Shown piece after piece: positions 8,037 through 20,064 of a stretch of DNA of 64,000 nt. The number at the start of each line of letters is the position of its first letter. The first letter of the stretch is position 1. The notes under the pieces were generated by a model that did not search any database, was not told the origin of the DNA, and saw only the letters and a list, made by a program, of their open reading frames with translations. The stretch spans positions 1 through 64,000 of the forward strand of contig NZ_BONE01000005.1 of assembly GCF_016862555.1 (NCBI RefSeq), given 5' to 3'. Position numbers and translations under genes: made by a program. The DNA is from Asanoa siamensis. Lineage in GTDB: Bacteria > Actinomycetota > Actinomycetes > Mycobacteriales > Micromonosporaceae.

Positions 8037-8082
8037 TGAAGATTTTCAGCCATCAGGTGGTGCGTACTGAAGGAAATCTTCA
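8037..8082. promoter_or_regulatory. Inverted repeat upstream of the GHL10 gene, possible operator
   Basis: TGAAGATTT (8037-8045) and AAATCTTCA (8074-8082) form perfect 9-bp arms 28 bases apart, just upstream of the Shine-Dalgarno of the secreted glycosidase. AT-rich GAA-TTC palindromes of this kind often bind LacI-family sugar regulators in actinobacteria; no such regulator lies nearby. Confidence 0.4.
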
Positions 8083-8111
8083 AGGCAAGCGAACGTGAAA
8101 GCAAGACCTTC

Positions 8112-8696
8112 TTAGCTGCGTTTCGCCACATGCCGACGGTAGGTGCTGACCGTGGGGTCGCCGGTGATCCAGAACCGCCATTCCAGGTCGTGCGCGCCCG
8201 TCACCCCGACTCGCGGGCCGGCGGAGATCGCATCAGCCGGCGGCGAGGTCGTGCCCCAGGTCAGCCGCACCGGGCTTGACGGCGACAGCAGGTCGAGGCC
8301 GTAACCGGAGCGGTCGATGCCCAACGCCGAGCACAACCGGGCCGGGCCGCGGGCCAGGTCGAGGTCGCGCTTGACGGCCGGGCGGCGGGCGCGGGCCGCG
8401 TCCAGACCCGACACGACCTCGCCCGCCCGCAGCAACACCGCCGACGCGATGCCCGGCGTGCCCGTGACCACGTTCATGCACCAGTGCATGCCGTAGGTGA
8501 AGTAGACGTACGAGAAGCCGGCCGGGCCGAACATGATGGCGTTGCGCTCCGTGCGGCCGCGGTGGGCGTGCGAGGCCGGGTCCTCGCCCGTCCCCGCGTA
8601 CGCCTCCACCTCGGTCAACCGCACCGAGACGCCGCCCGCCGTCAGCACGCAGCCGAGCAGCGAGCGCGCCGCGACGTCGACCGGGCCGGCCAGCAC
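8112..8696 (-). CDS. DNA-3-methyladenine glycosylase (AAG/MPG family)
   Basis: 194 residues. It removes alkylated bases such as 3-methyladenine, starting base-excision repair. Family motifs are the active-site segment EVEAYAGTGEDPASHAHRG and FGPAGFSYVYFTYGMHWCMNVVTG, followed by ARGPARLCSALGI. The GTG at 8696 follows the argH stop by only five bases, so it is translated as the last gene of the arg operon. I recall the argH-mpg-tyrS order from other actinobacteria; here about 6 kb of accessory genes separate mpg from tyrS. Confidence 0.92.
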   Translation of the reverse strand: MLAGPVDVAARSLLGCVLTAGGVSVRLTEVEAYAGTGEDPASHAHRGRTERNAIMFGPAGFSYVYFTYGMHWCMNVVTGTPGIASAVLLRAGEVVSGLDAARARRPAVKRDLDLARGPARLCSALGIDRSGYGLDLLSPSSPVRLTWGTTSPPADAISAGPRVGVTGAHDLEWRFWITGDPTVSTYRRHVAKRS

Positions 8697-8701
8697 CGAC
8701 C

Positions 8702-10144
8702 TCAGCGCGGGACGACGCGCTGCGCGGTCCACTCCCGCCAGCCCTCCAGCTTGTCCTGCACCGACGCCAACTGGTCGGCGACCGGGCCCGGACCCGTCGA
8801 GCCCGGCGTCGTGCGCGACGCCAGCGCCGACTCGACCGTCAGCACCTGCCGCACTTCGGGGGTCAGCAGCGGGCTCACCCCGCGCAGGTCGTCGTCCGAC
8901 AGGTCGTCGAAACCGCAGCCGCGGGACTCGCACAGCGAGACCAGCTTGCCGGTCACCTCGTGCGCCTCGCGGAACGGCACGTTCTGCCGGACCAGCCAGT
9001 CCGCGACCTCGGTGGCGAGGGTGAAGCCCACCGGAGCGGCGGCGGCCAGGCGGTCCGCCCGTACCGTCATCGTCGAGATCATCCCGGCCAGCGCCGGCAG
9101 CAGCAGTTCCAGCGTGTCGACCGCGTCGAAGACCGGCTCCTTGTCCTCCTGCATGTCGCGGTCGTAGGTCAGCGGCAGGCCCTTGAGCATCGTCAGCACC
9201 GCGACGAGGCCACCCACGAGCCGGCCGGACTTGCCCCGGGCCAGCTCGGCGATGTCCGCGTTCTTCTTCTGCGGCATGATCGACGAGCCCGTGGCGAACG
9301 CGTCGTCGAGCTCGACCCAGCCGAACTCCTGCGAGGTCCAGAGCACGACCTCCTCGCCGAGCCGGGACAGGTGCACCCCGGCCATCGCCGTGATGAACAG
9401 GAACTCGGCCACGAAGTCGCGGTCGGCGACGGCGTCCATCGAGTTGGCCGCCGACGTGGTGAAGCCCAGCTCCTTGGCCACCACCACCGGGTCCAGCGGC
9501 AGCGACGAGCCGGCCAGCGCGCCCGCGCCGAGCGGCGAGATCGCCGTGCGCTTGTCCCAGTCGCGGAGCCGGTCGAGGTCGCGCAGCAGCGGCTGCACGT
9601 GCGCCAGCAGCCAGTGCCCGAAGGTGACCGGCTGGGCGTGCTGCACGTGGGTCATGCCGGGCGCGGGCGTCTCGACGTGCTGCGCGGCCTGCGAGACAAG
9701 AGCGTCGGCGAGCTCGACGAGCCGAGCCGCCACCCCCCGCGCGTGGTCGCGCAGATACAGGCGCAGGTCGGTGGCGACCTGGTCGTTCCGGGACCGGCCG
9801 GCGCGCAGCTTGCCGCCGAGCGTGCCGAGCCGCTCCAGGAGCCCGCGCTCGAGCGCGGTGTGCACGTCCTCGTCGTCGACCGTCGGCCGGAACGACCCGG
9901 AGGCGCAGGCGGCCTCCAGGTCGTCGAGCGCGGCCAGCATCCGACCCAGCTCCTCCGCGTCGAGCAGGCCGGCGTGCGCGAGCACGCGGGCGTGCGCCCG
10001 GGAGCCCGCCAGGTCGTAGGGGGCGAGGCGCCAGTCGAACTGGACGCTCACCGACAGGCGGGCGAGGGCCTCCGCGGGGCCGCCGGCGAACCGGCCGCCC
10101 CACAGGCTCGTACGCGAAACAGACTGATCGGTCACGGACACCAT
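8702..10144 (-). CDS. argH: Argininosuccinate lyase
   Basis: Last step of arginine synthesis: argininosuccinate to arginine and fumarate. About 480 residues of the fumarase/aspartase superfamily with the signature [10 protein letters not shown], plus LWGGRFAGG at the N-terminus and the Thr-His loop [14 protein letters not shown]. The start is taken at the ATG at 10144, eight bases after the argG stop; a GTG three codons later is also possible, and neither has a strong Shine-Dalgarno, consistent with coupling to argG. Confidence 0.95.
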   Translation of the reverse strand: MVSVTDQSVSRTSLWGGRFAGGPAEALARLSVSVQFDWRLAPYDLAGSRAHARVLAHAGLLDAEELGRMLAALDDLEAACASGSFRPTVDDEDVHTALERGLLERLGTLGGKLRAGRSRNDQVATDLRLYLRDHARGVAARLVELADALVSQAAQHVETPAPGMTHVQHAQPVTFGHWLLAHVQPLLRDLDRLRDWDKRTAISPLGAGALAGSSLPLDPVVVAKELGFTTSAANSMDAVADRDFVAEFLFITAMAGVHLSRLGEEVVLWTSQEFGWVELDDAFATGSSIMPQKKNADIAELARGKSGRLVGGLVAVLTMLKGLPLTYDRDMQEDKEPVFDAVDTLELLLPALAGMISTMTVRADRLAAAAPVGFTLATEVADWLVRQNVPFREAHEVTGKLVSLCESRGCGFDDLSDDDLRGVSPLLTPEVRQVLTVESALASRTTPGSTGPGPVADQLASVQDKLEGWREWTAQRVVPR

Positions 10145-10152
10145 TCTGTCGG

Positions 10153-11364
10153 TCACGCCGACGGGCCACCCAACCGGGCATCCCGGGCGGCCGCCATCCG
10201 CGACGGCAGGCCCCACAGCTGGACGAAGCCTTTGGCCAGCGACTGGTCGAAGGTGTCGCCGGTGTCGTAGGTGGCCAGGCCGAAGTCGTACAGCGAGGAC
10301 TCCGAGCGGCGGCCGGTGACCGTCGCGCGGCCGCCGTGCAGGGTCAGCCGCACCTCGCCGGAGACGTGCCGCTGGGTCTCGGCGATGAACGCGTCCAGCG
10401 AGGCCTTGAGCGGCGAGAACCAGAGCCCGTCGTACGCGAGCTCCGCCCAGCGCTGGTCGACGCCCTTCTTGAACCGGGCCACGTCGCGCTCGACGGTGAC
10501 GGCCTCCAGCTCCTGGTGGGCGGTGATCAGCGCGATCGCGCCCGGAGCCTCGTACACCTCGCGGCTCTTGATCCCGACCAGCCGGTCCTCGACCATGTCG
10601 AGGCGGCCGACGCCCTGGGCACCGGCGCGCCGGTTGAGCTCCGCCACGGCCTGGAACGGCGTCACGGTCTCACCGTCGATCGCGACCGGGATGCCGGCGT
10701 CGAAGGTGATGACGACCTCGTCGGCGTCGCGCGGCTCGGCCGGGTTGCTGGTGTAGGAGTAGACGTCCTCGATCGGGCCGTTCCAGATGTCCTCCAGGAA
10801 GCCCGTCTCGACGGCGCGACCCCACAGGTTCTGGTCGATCGAGTACGGCGACTTCGCCGACACGTCGATCGGCAGGCCCTTCTCCTCCGCGTACGCGATG
10901 GCCTTGTCCCGGGTCCAGGCGAAGTCGCGGGCCGGGGCGACCACCTGGAGGTCGGGCGCGAGCGCGCCGAGGCCGACCTCGAACCGCACCTGGTCGTTGC
11001 CCTTGCCGGTGCAGCCGTGCGAGACGATCGTGCCGCCGTGCTTGCGCGCCGCGGCCACCAGGTGCTTGACGATCAGCGGCCGGGACAGCGCCGAGACCAG
11101 CGGGTAGCGGTCCATGTAGAGGGCGTTGGCGCGGATCGCGGGCAGGCAGTAGTCGGCCGCGAACTCGTCGCGGGCGTCGACGACCTCCGACTCCACGGCG
11201 CCGCAGTCGATCGCCCGCTGGCGGATCACGCCCATGTCCTCGCCGCCCTGGCCGACGTCGACCGCCACCGCGATCACCTCGGCGCCGGTCTTCTCGGCGA
11301 GGTACGGAATCGCGACGGAGGTGTCGAGACCTCCGGAATATGCGAGGACGACACGCTCAGTCAT
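10153..11364 (-). CDS. argG: Argininosuccinate synthase
   Basis: 403 residues; joins citrulline and aspartate using ATP. The ATP pyrophosphatase P-loop [15 protein letters not shown] is at the N-terminus, with [14 protein letters not shown] and [12 protein letters not shown] further on. ATG 11364 overlaps the argR stop by one base (TGATG) and is preceded by AAGGGAG. Complete and of normal length. Confidence 0.97.
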   Translation of the reverse strand: MTERVVLAYSGGLDTSVAIPYLAEKTGAEVIAVAVDVGQGGEDMGVIRQRAIDCGAVESEVVDARDEFAADYCLPAIRANALYMDRYPLVSALSRPLIVKHLVAAARKHGGTIVSHGCTGKGNDQVRFEVGLGALAPDLQVVAPARDFAWTRDKAIAYAEEKGLPIDVSAKSPYSIDQNLWGRAVETGFLEDIWNGPIEDVYSYTSNPAEPRDADEVVITFDAGIPVAIDGETVTPFQAVAELNRRAGAQGVGRLDMVEDRLVGIKSREVYEAPGAIALITAHQELEAVTVERDVARFKKGVDQRWAELAYDGLWFSPLKASLDAFIAETQRHVSGEVRLTLHGGRATVTGRRSESSLYDFGLATYDTGDTFDQSLAKGFVQLWGLPSRMAAARDARLGGPSA

Positions 11365-11867
11365 CAATTGCTCCCTTCGAGTGGTTCTCCGGCCCAGCCG
11401 GAAAGCTTGTCGGCCAGGGCGGCGCCGCCCATGGCGTCCCGTGACACGACGAGGATGGTGTCGTCGCCGGCGATGGTGCCGACGACCTCCGGCAGGCCTG
11501 TGCGGTCCAGCGCGCTGGCCAGGAACTGCGCGGCGCCCGGCGGGGTGCGCAGCACGGCGATGTTGCCGCTCGCGTCGACCCCGGTGAGCAGCTCGCGGAG
11601 CAGCCGGACGAGCTTGGCCGAGGCGGTCTCGGCGTCCCGCAGCGGGCGGTGCCCGTCCTCCGGGATCACGTACGCGGCCGGCCCGTCGGCGCCGCGCACC
11701 TTGACGGCGCGCAGCTCCTCGAGGTCGCGCGACAGCGTCGCCTGGGTGACCACGAGGCCGTCGCCGGCGAGCAGCTCGGCCAGCTCGGTCTGCGACCGGA
11801 TCTCCTTGGCCCGGATCAGCTCGACGATCCGGGCATGCCGCGCCGCGCGCGTGACAGGCGACGTCAC
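11364..11867 (-). CDS. argR: Arginine repressor
   Basis: 167 residues. N-terminal winged helix ([39 protein letters not shown]) and C-terminal arginine-binding trimerisation domain with the motif [12 protein letters not shown]. It should repress the arg operon through the ARG-box palindrome in front of argC when arginine is plentiful. The GTG start overlaps the argF stop (GTGA). Being inside the operon, it is autoregulated. Confidence 0.95.
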   Translation of the reverse strand: MTSPVTRAARHARIVELIRAKEIRSQTELAELLAGDGLVVTQATLSRDLEELRAVKVRGADGPAAYVIPEDGHRPLRDAETASAKLVRLLRELLTGVDASGNIAVLRTPPGAAQFLASALDRTGLPEVVGTIAGDDTILVVSRDAMGGAALADKLSGWAGEPLEGSN

Positions 11868-12789
11868 TGCTGCTCACCCACCAGGAACGCGAGCAGCGCC
11901 TTCTGGGCGTGCAGGCGGTTCTCCGCCTGGTCCAGCACGGCGCTCTGGGTGCCGTCGAGCACGTCGTCGGTGATCTCGTGGCCGCGGTGCGCCGGCAGGC
12001 AGTGCAGCACCACCGCGTGCGGCGCGGCCTGCGCGACCAGCTCGGCGTCGATCCGGTACGGCAGGAACGGCGTGATCCGGTCGTACCCGTCGGACTCCTG
12101 GCCCATCGAGGTCCAGGTGTCGGTGGCGATCACGTCGGTGCCGCGGACCGCGACGTTCGGATCGCTTATGGTGCGCACCGAACCGCCGGTGGTGGCCGCG
12201 ATCTCGGTCGCCCGCTCCAGGATCGCCGGGTCCGGCGCGTGCGCCTCGGGGCCGGAGATCCGCACGTGCATGCCGGCCGTGGCGCCGGCCAGCAGGTAGG
12301 AGTGCGCCATGTTGTTGCTCGCGTCGCCCACGTAGGTGAGGACCCGGCCTTGGGTGCCGCCGCACCGCTCCCGCACCGTCAGCAGGTCGGCCAGGAGCTG
12401 GCACGGGTGGAAACCGTCGGTGAGCGCGTTGACCACGGGAACGGTGGCGCCGGACGCGATCTCGGCGAGGTGGCTGTCGGCGAACGTCCGCACGACGATC
12501 GCGGAGACGTAGCGGGACAGCACGCGGCCCGCGTCCTGCGGGGTCTCGCCCCGGCCGGAGTGGGTGCCGCCGCCGTCGATCACGATCGGGTTGCCGCCGA
12601 GCTCGGCGATGCCGGCCGCGAACGACACGCGCGTACGCAGGCTCTGCTTGTCGAACAGCACCGCGACCGAGCGCGGCCCCTCCAGGGTGCGGTACTTGAA
12701 CCGGTCGGCCTTCATCGCGGCGGCCAGGTCGAGCACGGCCGACTGCTCGGCCGGGTTCAGGTCGTCGTCGCGGAGGAAGTGTCTGACGG

Positions 12790-12793
<4 letters not shown>
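11864..12793 (-). CDS. argF: Ornithine carbamoyltransferase
   Basis: 309 residues; makes citrulline from ornithine and carbamoyl phosphate. The carbamoyl-phosphate loop reads QSLRTRVSF (family consensus STRTR, here SLRTR), followed by [15 protein letters not shown] and the HCLP motif [12 protein letters not shown] 12793 overlaps the argD stop as GTGA, with GAGGT six bases upstream inside argD. Confidence 0.96.
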
Positions 12794-13940
<1,147 letters not shown>

Positions 13941-13944
<4 letters not shown>

Positions 13945-14837
13945 GACGCGTTCACCACCATGGTTCCGAAACCCTCCGACGTGAACACTTCGAGCAGAGT
14001 GGAGTGGGCGACGCGACCGTCGACCACGTGCGCGGCGGGCACCCCGCCACGCACCGCGCGCAGGCACGCCTCCATCTTCGGCACCATGCCCGCGGCGAGG
14101 CTCGGGAGCAGGTGTTCGAGGTCGGTGGCGGTGATCTGGGAGATCAGGCTGTCGGTGTCGGGCCAGTCGGCGTAGAGGCCGGGCACGTCGGTGAGCACGA
14201 CCAGCTTGCGGGCCTCCAGCGCGACGGCCAGCGCGGCCGCGGCCGTGTCGGCGTTGAGGTTGTGCAGCACGCCCTCGGCGTCCGGCGCGACCGTCGAGAT
14301 GACCGGGATCCGGCCGGCCGCGATCAGGTCGTCGACCGCCGAGGTGTGCACGCTGGCGACGTCGCCGACCTGGCCGACGTCGACCGGCTGCCCGTCGACG
14401 AACGCGGGCCGGCGCACGGCCGTGAACAGCCGGGCGTCCTCGCCGGAGAGCCCGACCGCGAACGGGCCGTGCTCGTTGATCAGGTTGACCAGCTCGCGGC
14501 CGACCTGGCCGACCAGCACCATCCGCACGACGTCCATCGCCTCGGGGGTGGTGACCCGCAGGCCGCCGCGGAACTCGGTGACGATGCCGAGCCGTTCCAG
14601 CATCTTCGAGATCTGCGGGCCGCCGCCGTGCACGACGACCGGCTTGAGGCCGGCGTAACGGAGGAACACCATGTCGGCCGCGAAGGCCCGCTGGAGCTCC
14701 GGGTCGACCATGGCGTTGCCGCCGTACTTGACCACGACCGTGGCGCCGTGGAACCGGGCCAGCCAGGGCAGCGCCTCGATCAGGGTGGCCGCCTTGACCT
14801 GCGCGTCGGTCAGGTCGCGGGACAGGGAAGCGGTCAT
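13941..14837 (-). CDS. argB: Acetylglutamate kinase
   Basis: 298 residues of the amino-acid kinase family; phosphorylates N-acetylglutamate. Motifs: [13 protein letters not shown] at the N-terminus, [11 protein letters not shown], and [10 protein letters not shown] near the C-terminus. ATG 14837 overlaps the argJ stop (ATGA). This step is the usual target of arginine feedback inhibition in recycling-type pathways such as this one (argJ present). Confidence 0.96.
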
Positions 14838-15988
14838 GTCGAGTAGGCCGAGTTCTCGTGGACGTACCCGTGGGAGAGGTCGTTGGTCCAGATGATGGCT
14901 GTGGCCGGGCCGGCGTGCAGGTCGAGCTTGACGGTGACGTCGCGGCCGCTCAGGTCCACCTTGGAGCGGTCCTCGGCGGCGGCGCCGCCCTTGCAGACCC
15001 AGACCCCGTTGACCGCCACGTCGAGCTGGTCCGGGTCGAAGGCGGCGGCCGTGGTGCCGACCGCCGCGAGGATCCGGCCCCAGTTGGGGTCGTTGCCGAA
15101 CAGCGCGGTCTTGACCAGGTTGTTGCGGGCGATGCTCCGGCCGACCTCGACGGCGTCGTCCTCGGAGGCGGCGCCGGTGATCTCGACGGCCACCTTCTTG
15201 GTGGCGCCCTCGGCGTCGTCGACGAGTTGCTCGCACAGGTCCTGGCAGGCGGCGGTGACGGCCGCGGCCAGCTCGTCGCGGGTCGGCGTGACCCCGGAGG
15301 CGCCGCTGGCCAGCAGGAGCACGGTGTCGTTGGTGGACATGCAGCCGTCGGAGTCGACGCGGTCGAAGGTGACGCGGGTCGCCGCGCGCAGCACCGCGTC
15401 GAGCGTCGCCGGGTCGGCGACGGCGTCGGTGGTCAGCACGCAGAGCATGGTGGCCAGGCCGGGCGCGAGCATGCCGGCGCCCTTGGCCATGCCGCCGACG
15501 GTCCAGCCGGCCCCGGTGACCACAGTGGACTTCGGCTTGGTGTCGGTGGTCATGATGGCGCGGGCCGCCGCGGCGCCGCCGTCCTGGGCGAGGGCCTCCG
15601 CGGCCGCGGTGACGCCGGGCAGCAGCTTGTCCATCGGGAGGCGCTCGCCGATCAGGCCGGTGGAGCAGACGGCGACCTCGCCGGCGCCGATCGTGGCGAG
15701 TGTCGCGGCGACGTGCTCCGCCGTGGCGTGCGTGTCCTGGAAGCCGAGCGGGCCCGTGCAGGCGTTGGCGCCACCCGAGTTGAGGATGACGGCGCGCACC
15801 TCTCCCCCGCGCACGACCTGCTCGGACCAGAGCACCGGTGCGGCCTTGACCCGGTTGGCGGTGAAGACGCCGGCCACCGCGGCCGAGGGCCCGTCGTTGA
15901 CGACGAGGGCGACGTCGGGGTTGCCGCTGGGCTTGAGCCCGGCAGCGACGCCGGAAGCCCGGAACCCCTTTGGTGTCGTGACCGTCAT
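14834..15988 (-). CDS. argJ: Glutamate N-acetyltransferase (ornithine acetyltransferase)
   Basis: 384 residues. Self-cleaving enzyme that recycles the acetyl group from acetylornithine to glutamate. The autoproteolysis site is the Ala-Thr in [15 protein letters not shown]; the new N-terminal Thr is the nucleophile. Other family segments: [13 protein letters not shown] and [10 protein letters not shown]-like [13 protein letters not shown] 15988 overlaps the argC stop. Whether it is bifunctional (also uses acetyl-CoA) cannot be read from sequence; no separate argA is in this window. Confidence 0.95.
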   Translation of the reverse strand: MTVTTPKGFRASGVAAGLKPSGNPDVALVVNDGPSAAVAGVFTANRVKAAPVLWSEQVVRGGEVRAVILNSGGANACTGPLGFQDTHATAEHVAATLATIGAGEVAVCSTGLIGERLPMDKLLPGVTAAAEALAQDGGAAAARAIMTTDTKPKSTVVTGAGWTVGGMAKGAGMLAPGLATMLCVLTTDAVADPATLDAVLRAATRVTFDRVDSDGCMSTNDTVLLLASGASGVTPTRDELAAAVTAACQDLCEQLVDDAEGATKKVAVEITGAASEDDAVEVGRSIARNNLVKTALFGNDPNWGRILAAVGTTAAAFDPDQLDVAVNGVWVCKGGAAAEDRSKVDLSGRDVTVKLDLHAGPATAIIWTNDLSHGYVHENSAYST

Positions 15989-16986
15989 GGCATGACTCCG
16001 AAGGCGGACAGGCCGGCGGTCTCCGGCAGGCCGAGCATGAGGTTGGCGCACTGCACGGCCTGGCCGGCGGCGCCCTTGCCGAGGTTGTCGAGCGCGCTGA
16101 CGACGATGACGCGGCCGGAGTCGCGGTCGACCGTCACCTGCAGGTGGCACGCATTAGAGCCGAGGGTGGCCGCGGTCCGCGGGAAGGTGCCGTCCGGCAG
16201 GACCCGGACAAACGATTCGCCGGCGTACGCGTCGCGCAGCGTCGCCGCCGGGTCGGCCGTGCCCGTGGGGCGCGCGGTGACGGTGGCCAGGATGCCCCGC
16301 GGCATGGGCGCGAGCATGGGCGTGAACGAGAGCGAGCGGGCGCCGGTGGCCTGCTTGATCTCGGGGACGTGCTGGTGCGTACCGGTCTTGTAGGTCGACA
16401 GGTCGCCCATCACCTCGCTGGCGAGCAGGTGCGGCTTGACGGCCTTGCCGGCGCCGGTGGTGCCGGAAGCTGCGACCACCACGACGTCGTCGGCCTCGAC
16501 GGCACCGGCCGCGATCAGCGGGGCCAGCGCCAACGTGATCGTCGCGGCGTAGCAGCCGGTGTTGGCGACCCGCCCGGCGGCGGCGATCGCGGCGCGCTGG
16601 CCGGGCAGCTCGGGCAGCCCGTAGGTCCAGGCGCCGGCGTGCGGGCCGCCGTAGTAGCTCTCCCAGGCCGCGGGGTCGGTCAGCCGGTGGTCGGCACCGA
16701 GGTCGACGACGCGGACGGCGTCGGGGAGCCGGGCCGCGAGCGCGGCCGACTCGCCGTGCGGAAGGGCCAGGAAGACCAGATCGGCGTCGGCGAGGGCGGC
16801 CGGGTCGGTGGCGGTGAGGGTGACGTCGAGGCCCGCGAGCTGCGGATGCACGGCGGAGAGGGCGGCGCCGGCCTGACTGTGCGCGGTGGCGGCGACGAGG
16901 TCGAGCTCGGGGTGCCCGGCGATGAGGCGCACGAGCTCGCCGCCCGCATACCCACTCGCCCCGGCCACCGCGACCCGGATACCCAT
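15985..16986 (-). CDS. argC: N-acetyl-gamma-glutamyl-phosphate reductase
   Basis: 333 residues; NADPH-dependent reduction of acetylglutamyl phosphate. Rossmann motif [17 protein letters not shown] and catalytic cysteine in [13 protein letters not shown]. First gene of the arg chain. The ATG at 16986 is chosen because GGAGG lies five bases upstream; a GTG two codons earlier is less well placed. A promoter and ARG-box palindrome lie directly upstream. Confidence 0.96.
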   Translation of the reverse strand: MGIRVAVAGASGYAGGELVRLIAGHPELDLVAATAHSQAGAALSAVHPQLAGLDVTLTATDPAALADADLVFLALPHGESAALAARLPDAVRVVDLGADHRLTDPAAWESYYGGPHAGAWTYGLPELPGQRAAIAAAGRVANTGCYAATITLALAPLIAAGAVEADDVVVVAASGTTGAGKAVKPHLLASEVMGDLSTYKTGTHQHVPEIKQATGARSLSFTPMLAPMPRGILATVTARPTGTADPAATLRDAYAGESFVRVLPDGTFPRTAATLGSNACHLQVTVDRDSGRVIVVSALDNLGKGAAGQAVQCANLMLGLPETAGLSAFGVMP

Positions 16987-16995
16987 AACCACCTC

Positions 16996-17043
16996 CGCAT
17001 GACTATGCGCTGAACGGTATCAGCCCACGCTCCCCAGCCGCAA
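16996..17043 (-). promoter_or_regulatory. argC promoter with ARG-box-like operator
   Basis: Minus strand: -35 TTGCGG (17038-17043), 18-base spacer, -10 TACCGT (17014-17019), then the palindrome CGCAT-AGTC-ATGCG (16996-17009) over the expected start of transcription. It resembles the ARG-box half-site TGCAT/ATGCA reported for actinobacteria. ArgR encoded in the same operon would block the promoter here. Confidence 0.65.
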
Positions 17044-17117
17044 GATCATGCGGTCCGCTGTATGGCCAATCACGCGACCGAGCGACACCACATCGCGTGG
17101 GACCCAAGTGGCGGAAG

Positions 17118-19952
17118 TCAGGAATCAAGACGTGGTGGAGACGCGGGCGACCGGCGGCGCCTGAGTGTGCCGAGGGCGATGCCGAGCAGGAGGGTGAGGG
17201 TCGTGCCGGAGATCCAGGCGCCTGCGTTGTGCAAGGGCATTCGGTATTCGAGGCGGATCGTGTGGGTTCCGGGTGGGACCGGGATCGCGACCAGGCCGTG
17301 GTCGGCCGGTAGGAGGTCTGCCGGTTCGCCGTCGATCGTGGCGGCCCAGCCGTGTTGCAGCGCGTCGGCTACCACCAGGAAACCGGCGCCCTGGGCCTCC
17401 ACCCGGGCCGCCAGGTCGTCCGTGCCGTCCTCGGTCACGGTGATCGTCGCCGGGCGGCCCTCCGGGGTCAGCGCCGGCGGTCGGTCGAGGATCACCCGAT
17501 CCGGGCGGGGTGTGGCGTCGCGCAGGGCGGACATTCGCGATTCCGCGTCGCCGGCCACGTAGACCTCGCTCGCCCAGCGGAAACGGGGCAAGGCCGTCGT
17601 CCGGCGCCAGACCACCGAGTTGCCGGCATACGCCACTTCCAAACCGTCCGGGGCCGCGGCCACCGTCGAGAGCGCCGGGCGGCCGTCGGCGCCGGCCACC
17701 AGCACCGGGTCGCCCGTCACCGTGATCACCGCGGTCAGCGGCGTGCCGGCGGGGATGTGGTCGCCGGGCACCGCCACGTACGCGGGGATGCCGCCCTTGA
17801 TCTTCAAGCCGCCGCGACTGCCCCTGGCCAGTTCCGTGCCGCGGGCGTCGCGGACGCTGACCTCGATCCGGGTGGCCGCCGGCACCCAGGCCCGCGTCGT
17901 GACGGCGACCGCGCGGATCGGGCCGCGGACCCCCAGCGGGATGGTGACCCGGTCCCCCGGGCGCAGCAGAACCGAGGAGCCGTCCCCGGTCGCGACCCGT
18001 TCCGCGCCGAAGGGCTGGTCCCAGGGCGCGGTGACGAAGTAGCGCACCGCGAGGCGGTCGAGCACCGGGCTCCCCACCAGGTCCGGCGTCGGCGGCAACC
18101 GCAGCAGCGTCGTCGCGAAGAGCTCACCGGGCACCCCGCGCACCGTCTCCGCGAACCGCTGCTCGAAGAACGTCTCACCCGTCAGCGAGCGCAGTTTGGC
18201 GGCGCTGTCGGCACCCGCGTACATGCCGTCGTCCGAGGCCGCGAACCGCTCGTGTCCGAGGTTGGCGGCCAGGAACCGGTGCACGTCGGTACGCGGGAAC
18301 CAGCTGTCCCGGTCGACCCGCGGCCAGTAGGAGTGCACCGTGACCAACGCCTGCGCGAGCACCAGCATGGGCACGACCACGGCGGCCACCGAGAGCAGCA
18401 CGCGCCGCCGCTGACCGGCATCATCCGCCCGTGGGCCGGCCCGCCCGCCGGCGAGGTCCGGACGCAGCAGCACGACCACGGCAACAGCGGTGCCGCCCAG
18501 GACCAGCAGGCCGAGCGCCACCTGGACAACGAAGCCCCGCGCGCTCGCCGGGCTGTCCGGCTCCGCCACCACGCGCCAACCGGCGACCACCGTCAACCCC
18601 AGACCGACCAACCCGGTCGCCCCGACCGCCGCGGCCCAGTGCCGGGCCCGCCCAACTACGGGCCGGCCCGCGCCCCGCGCGCGCAGGACGATCTCGAAGC
18701 CGACCGCCACCAGGACCGCGACCAGGAAGCCGAGCACGCCGCGCGCCCGCCCGACGAAGTTGTCCGCGAACAGCACCGGCAGCTTCTGCAGCAGGGCCAA
18801 CGGCGGCCCGCCGGCGTAGACGAGCAGCGCCCACCCGGCCGTCGCCGCGACGAGGTAGGTCCAGACGCCGCGCGGCAGGAACGCCCGCGCCGGCCCGGGC
18901 AGCGCCACGGCGAGGAGGAACAGCACCAGCCCGGCGGCCCCCACATACGCGAGCGACTCGACCACGTTGTCCCGGCCGCCCAGCGCGAAGTGGTTGGCGT
19001 CGCCCAGCGACCACGGCGCCCACGACGTGAGCAGGCCGGTCGGGGCGAGGTGGTCCTCGCCGCCCTGGCCGCGGTAGCTCAGCTTCACGTGCCCCATCGC
19101 GGCCGCGAACGGCACGAGCTGGATCGCCGAGAGCGCGACCGCGCCGACCAGCGCCCCCGCACCGGCCAGGATCGGCCCGACCGCCCGGCCGCGGGCGACC
19201 GCCCGTACCAGCAGATAGCCGCCCGCGGTGAGCACCGTGTAGCCCGTCAGCGCCGGGAAGCCCCCGAACAGCATCGCCGCCAGCGCCGCGGCCAGCAGCG
19301 CCCCGTCGCGGATCCGGCGCTGCGTGGCGACGCGCTCCGCGGCCCAGAACACCACCGGGATGAACGCCGCGACCCGGGTCTGCGGCCAGTTGGTCCAACT
19401 GATCATGAAGCCGCTGCTCGCGAACGCGAGCCCGCCCAGCCACCCCGCGGCGCGGCCCAGGCCCAGGCGGCGTAGGAACAGATAGGTGCCGCCGACCGCG
19501 ACGACGATCTCCAGCAGCTTCACGTACGCGGGCGCGACAGCGGAGGGCAGCACGTACCAGGGCAGCGTCAGCGGCGACAGCACCGCCCAGTTGGGCACGG
19601 CGCCGAGCGCGCTGCCCCCGCCGACGTACGGGTTCCACGCCGTCAGCCGGCCCGCCTTGAGCTCCTCGCCGAACAGCGCGGTGTTGGGCAGCCCCGACGC
19701 GACGATGTCGTTGGCGATCCGGTTCTCGACGTGGCCGGTGGACAGCCCGGCGGCGGCGTACGGATGCTTGGCCACCAGCAGGTCGGTGTTGGCGAGGACG
19801 GTCACCCCGAGCAGCGGCGAGCCGATGCCGACCAGCGCGAACAGCACCACGGCGGCCAGGGCCACCCGGTCGGCGAGCCGCGCCGGCCGGGCGCGGTCCA
19901 CCGGTGCCGGGCTGTCGAGATCACGGTCTTCGCCGGCGTACGCCGGTCGCAT
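17118..19952 (-). CDS. Large YfhO-family integral membrane protein
   Basis: 944 residues. About twelve hydrophobic spans between residues 30 and 520, then a soluble, beta-rich extracytoplasmic part (about 540-900) and one last span (about 915-935) before an Arg-rich tail. This is the architecture of YfhO proteins, thought to be GT-C-type glycosyltransferases that modify cell-wall polymers; the long periplasmic loop after span 1 (ENRIANDIVASGLPNTALFGEELKAG cut short here) precedes WNPYVGGGSALGA. Function is inferred from fold only. It lies 112 bases downstream of the GT39-like gene, so the two may form one envelope-glycosylation unit. Confidence 0.7.
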   Translation of the reverse strand: MRPAYAGEDRDLDSPAPVDRARPARLADRVALAAVVLFALVGIGSPLLGVTVLANTDLLVAKHPYAAAGLSTGHVENRIANDIVASGLPNTALFGEELKAGRLTAWNPYVGGGSALGAVPNWAVLSPLTLPWYVLPSAVAPAYVKLLEIVVAVGGTYLFLRRLGLGRAAGWLGGLAFASSGFMISWTNWPQTRVAAFIPVVFWAAERVATQRRIRDGALLAAALAAMLFGGFPALTGYTVLTAGGYLLVRAVARGRAVGPILAGAGALVGAVALSAIQLVPFAAAMGHVKLSYRGQGGEDHLAPTGLLTSWAPWSLGDANHFALGGRDNVVESLAYVGAAGLVLFLLAVALPGPARAFLPRGVWTYLVAATAGWALLVYAGGPPLALLQKLPVLFADNFVGRARGVLGFLVAVLVAVGFEIVLRARGAGRPVVGRARHWAAAVGATGLVGLGLTVVAGWRVVAEPDSPASARGFVVQVALGLLVLGGTAVAVVVLLRPDLAGGRAGPRADDAGQRRRVLLSVAAVVVPMLVLAQALVTVHSYWPRVDRDSWFPRTDVHRFLAANLGHERFAASDDGMYAGADSAAKLRSLTGETFFEQRFAETVRGVPGELFATTLLRLPPTPDLVGSPVLDRLAVRYFVTAPWDQPFGAERVATGDGSSVLLRPGDRVTIPLGVRGPIRAVAVTTRAWVPAATRIEVSVRDARGTELARGSRGGLKIKGGIPAYVAVPGDHIPAGTPLTAVITVTGDPVLVAGADGRPALSTVAAAPDGLEVAYAGNSVVWRRTTALPRFRWASEVYVAGDAESRMSALRDATPRPDRVILDRPPALTPEGRPATITVTEDGTDDLAARVEAQGAGFLVVADALQHGWAATIDGEPADLLPADHGLVAIPVPPGTHTIRLEYRMPLHNAGAWISGTTLTLLLGIALGTLRRRRSPASPPRLDS

Positions 19953-20064
19953 GGAGTAGGTACCTGCCCGTGGGGAGCGGCGGAAGACCCGGCCACGTTA
20001 TCCCCGCAGGCGCCGTCAAACCGCCCGAAACCCGGACGGGTCCCGACTCGTACCCGTTAGTGGG

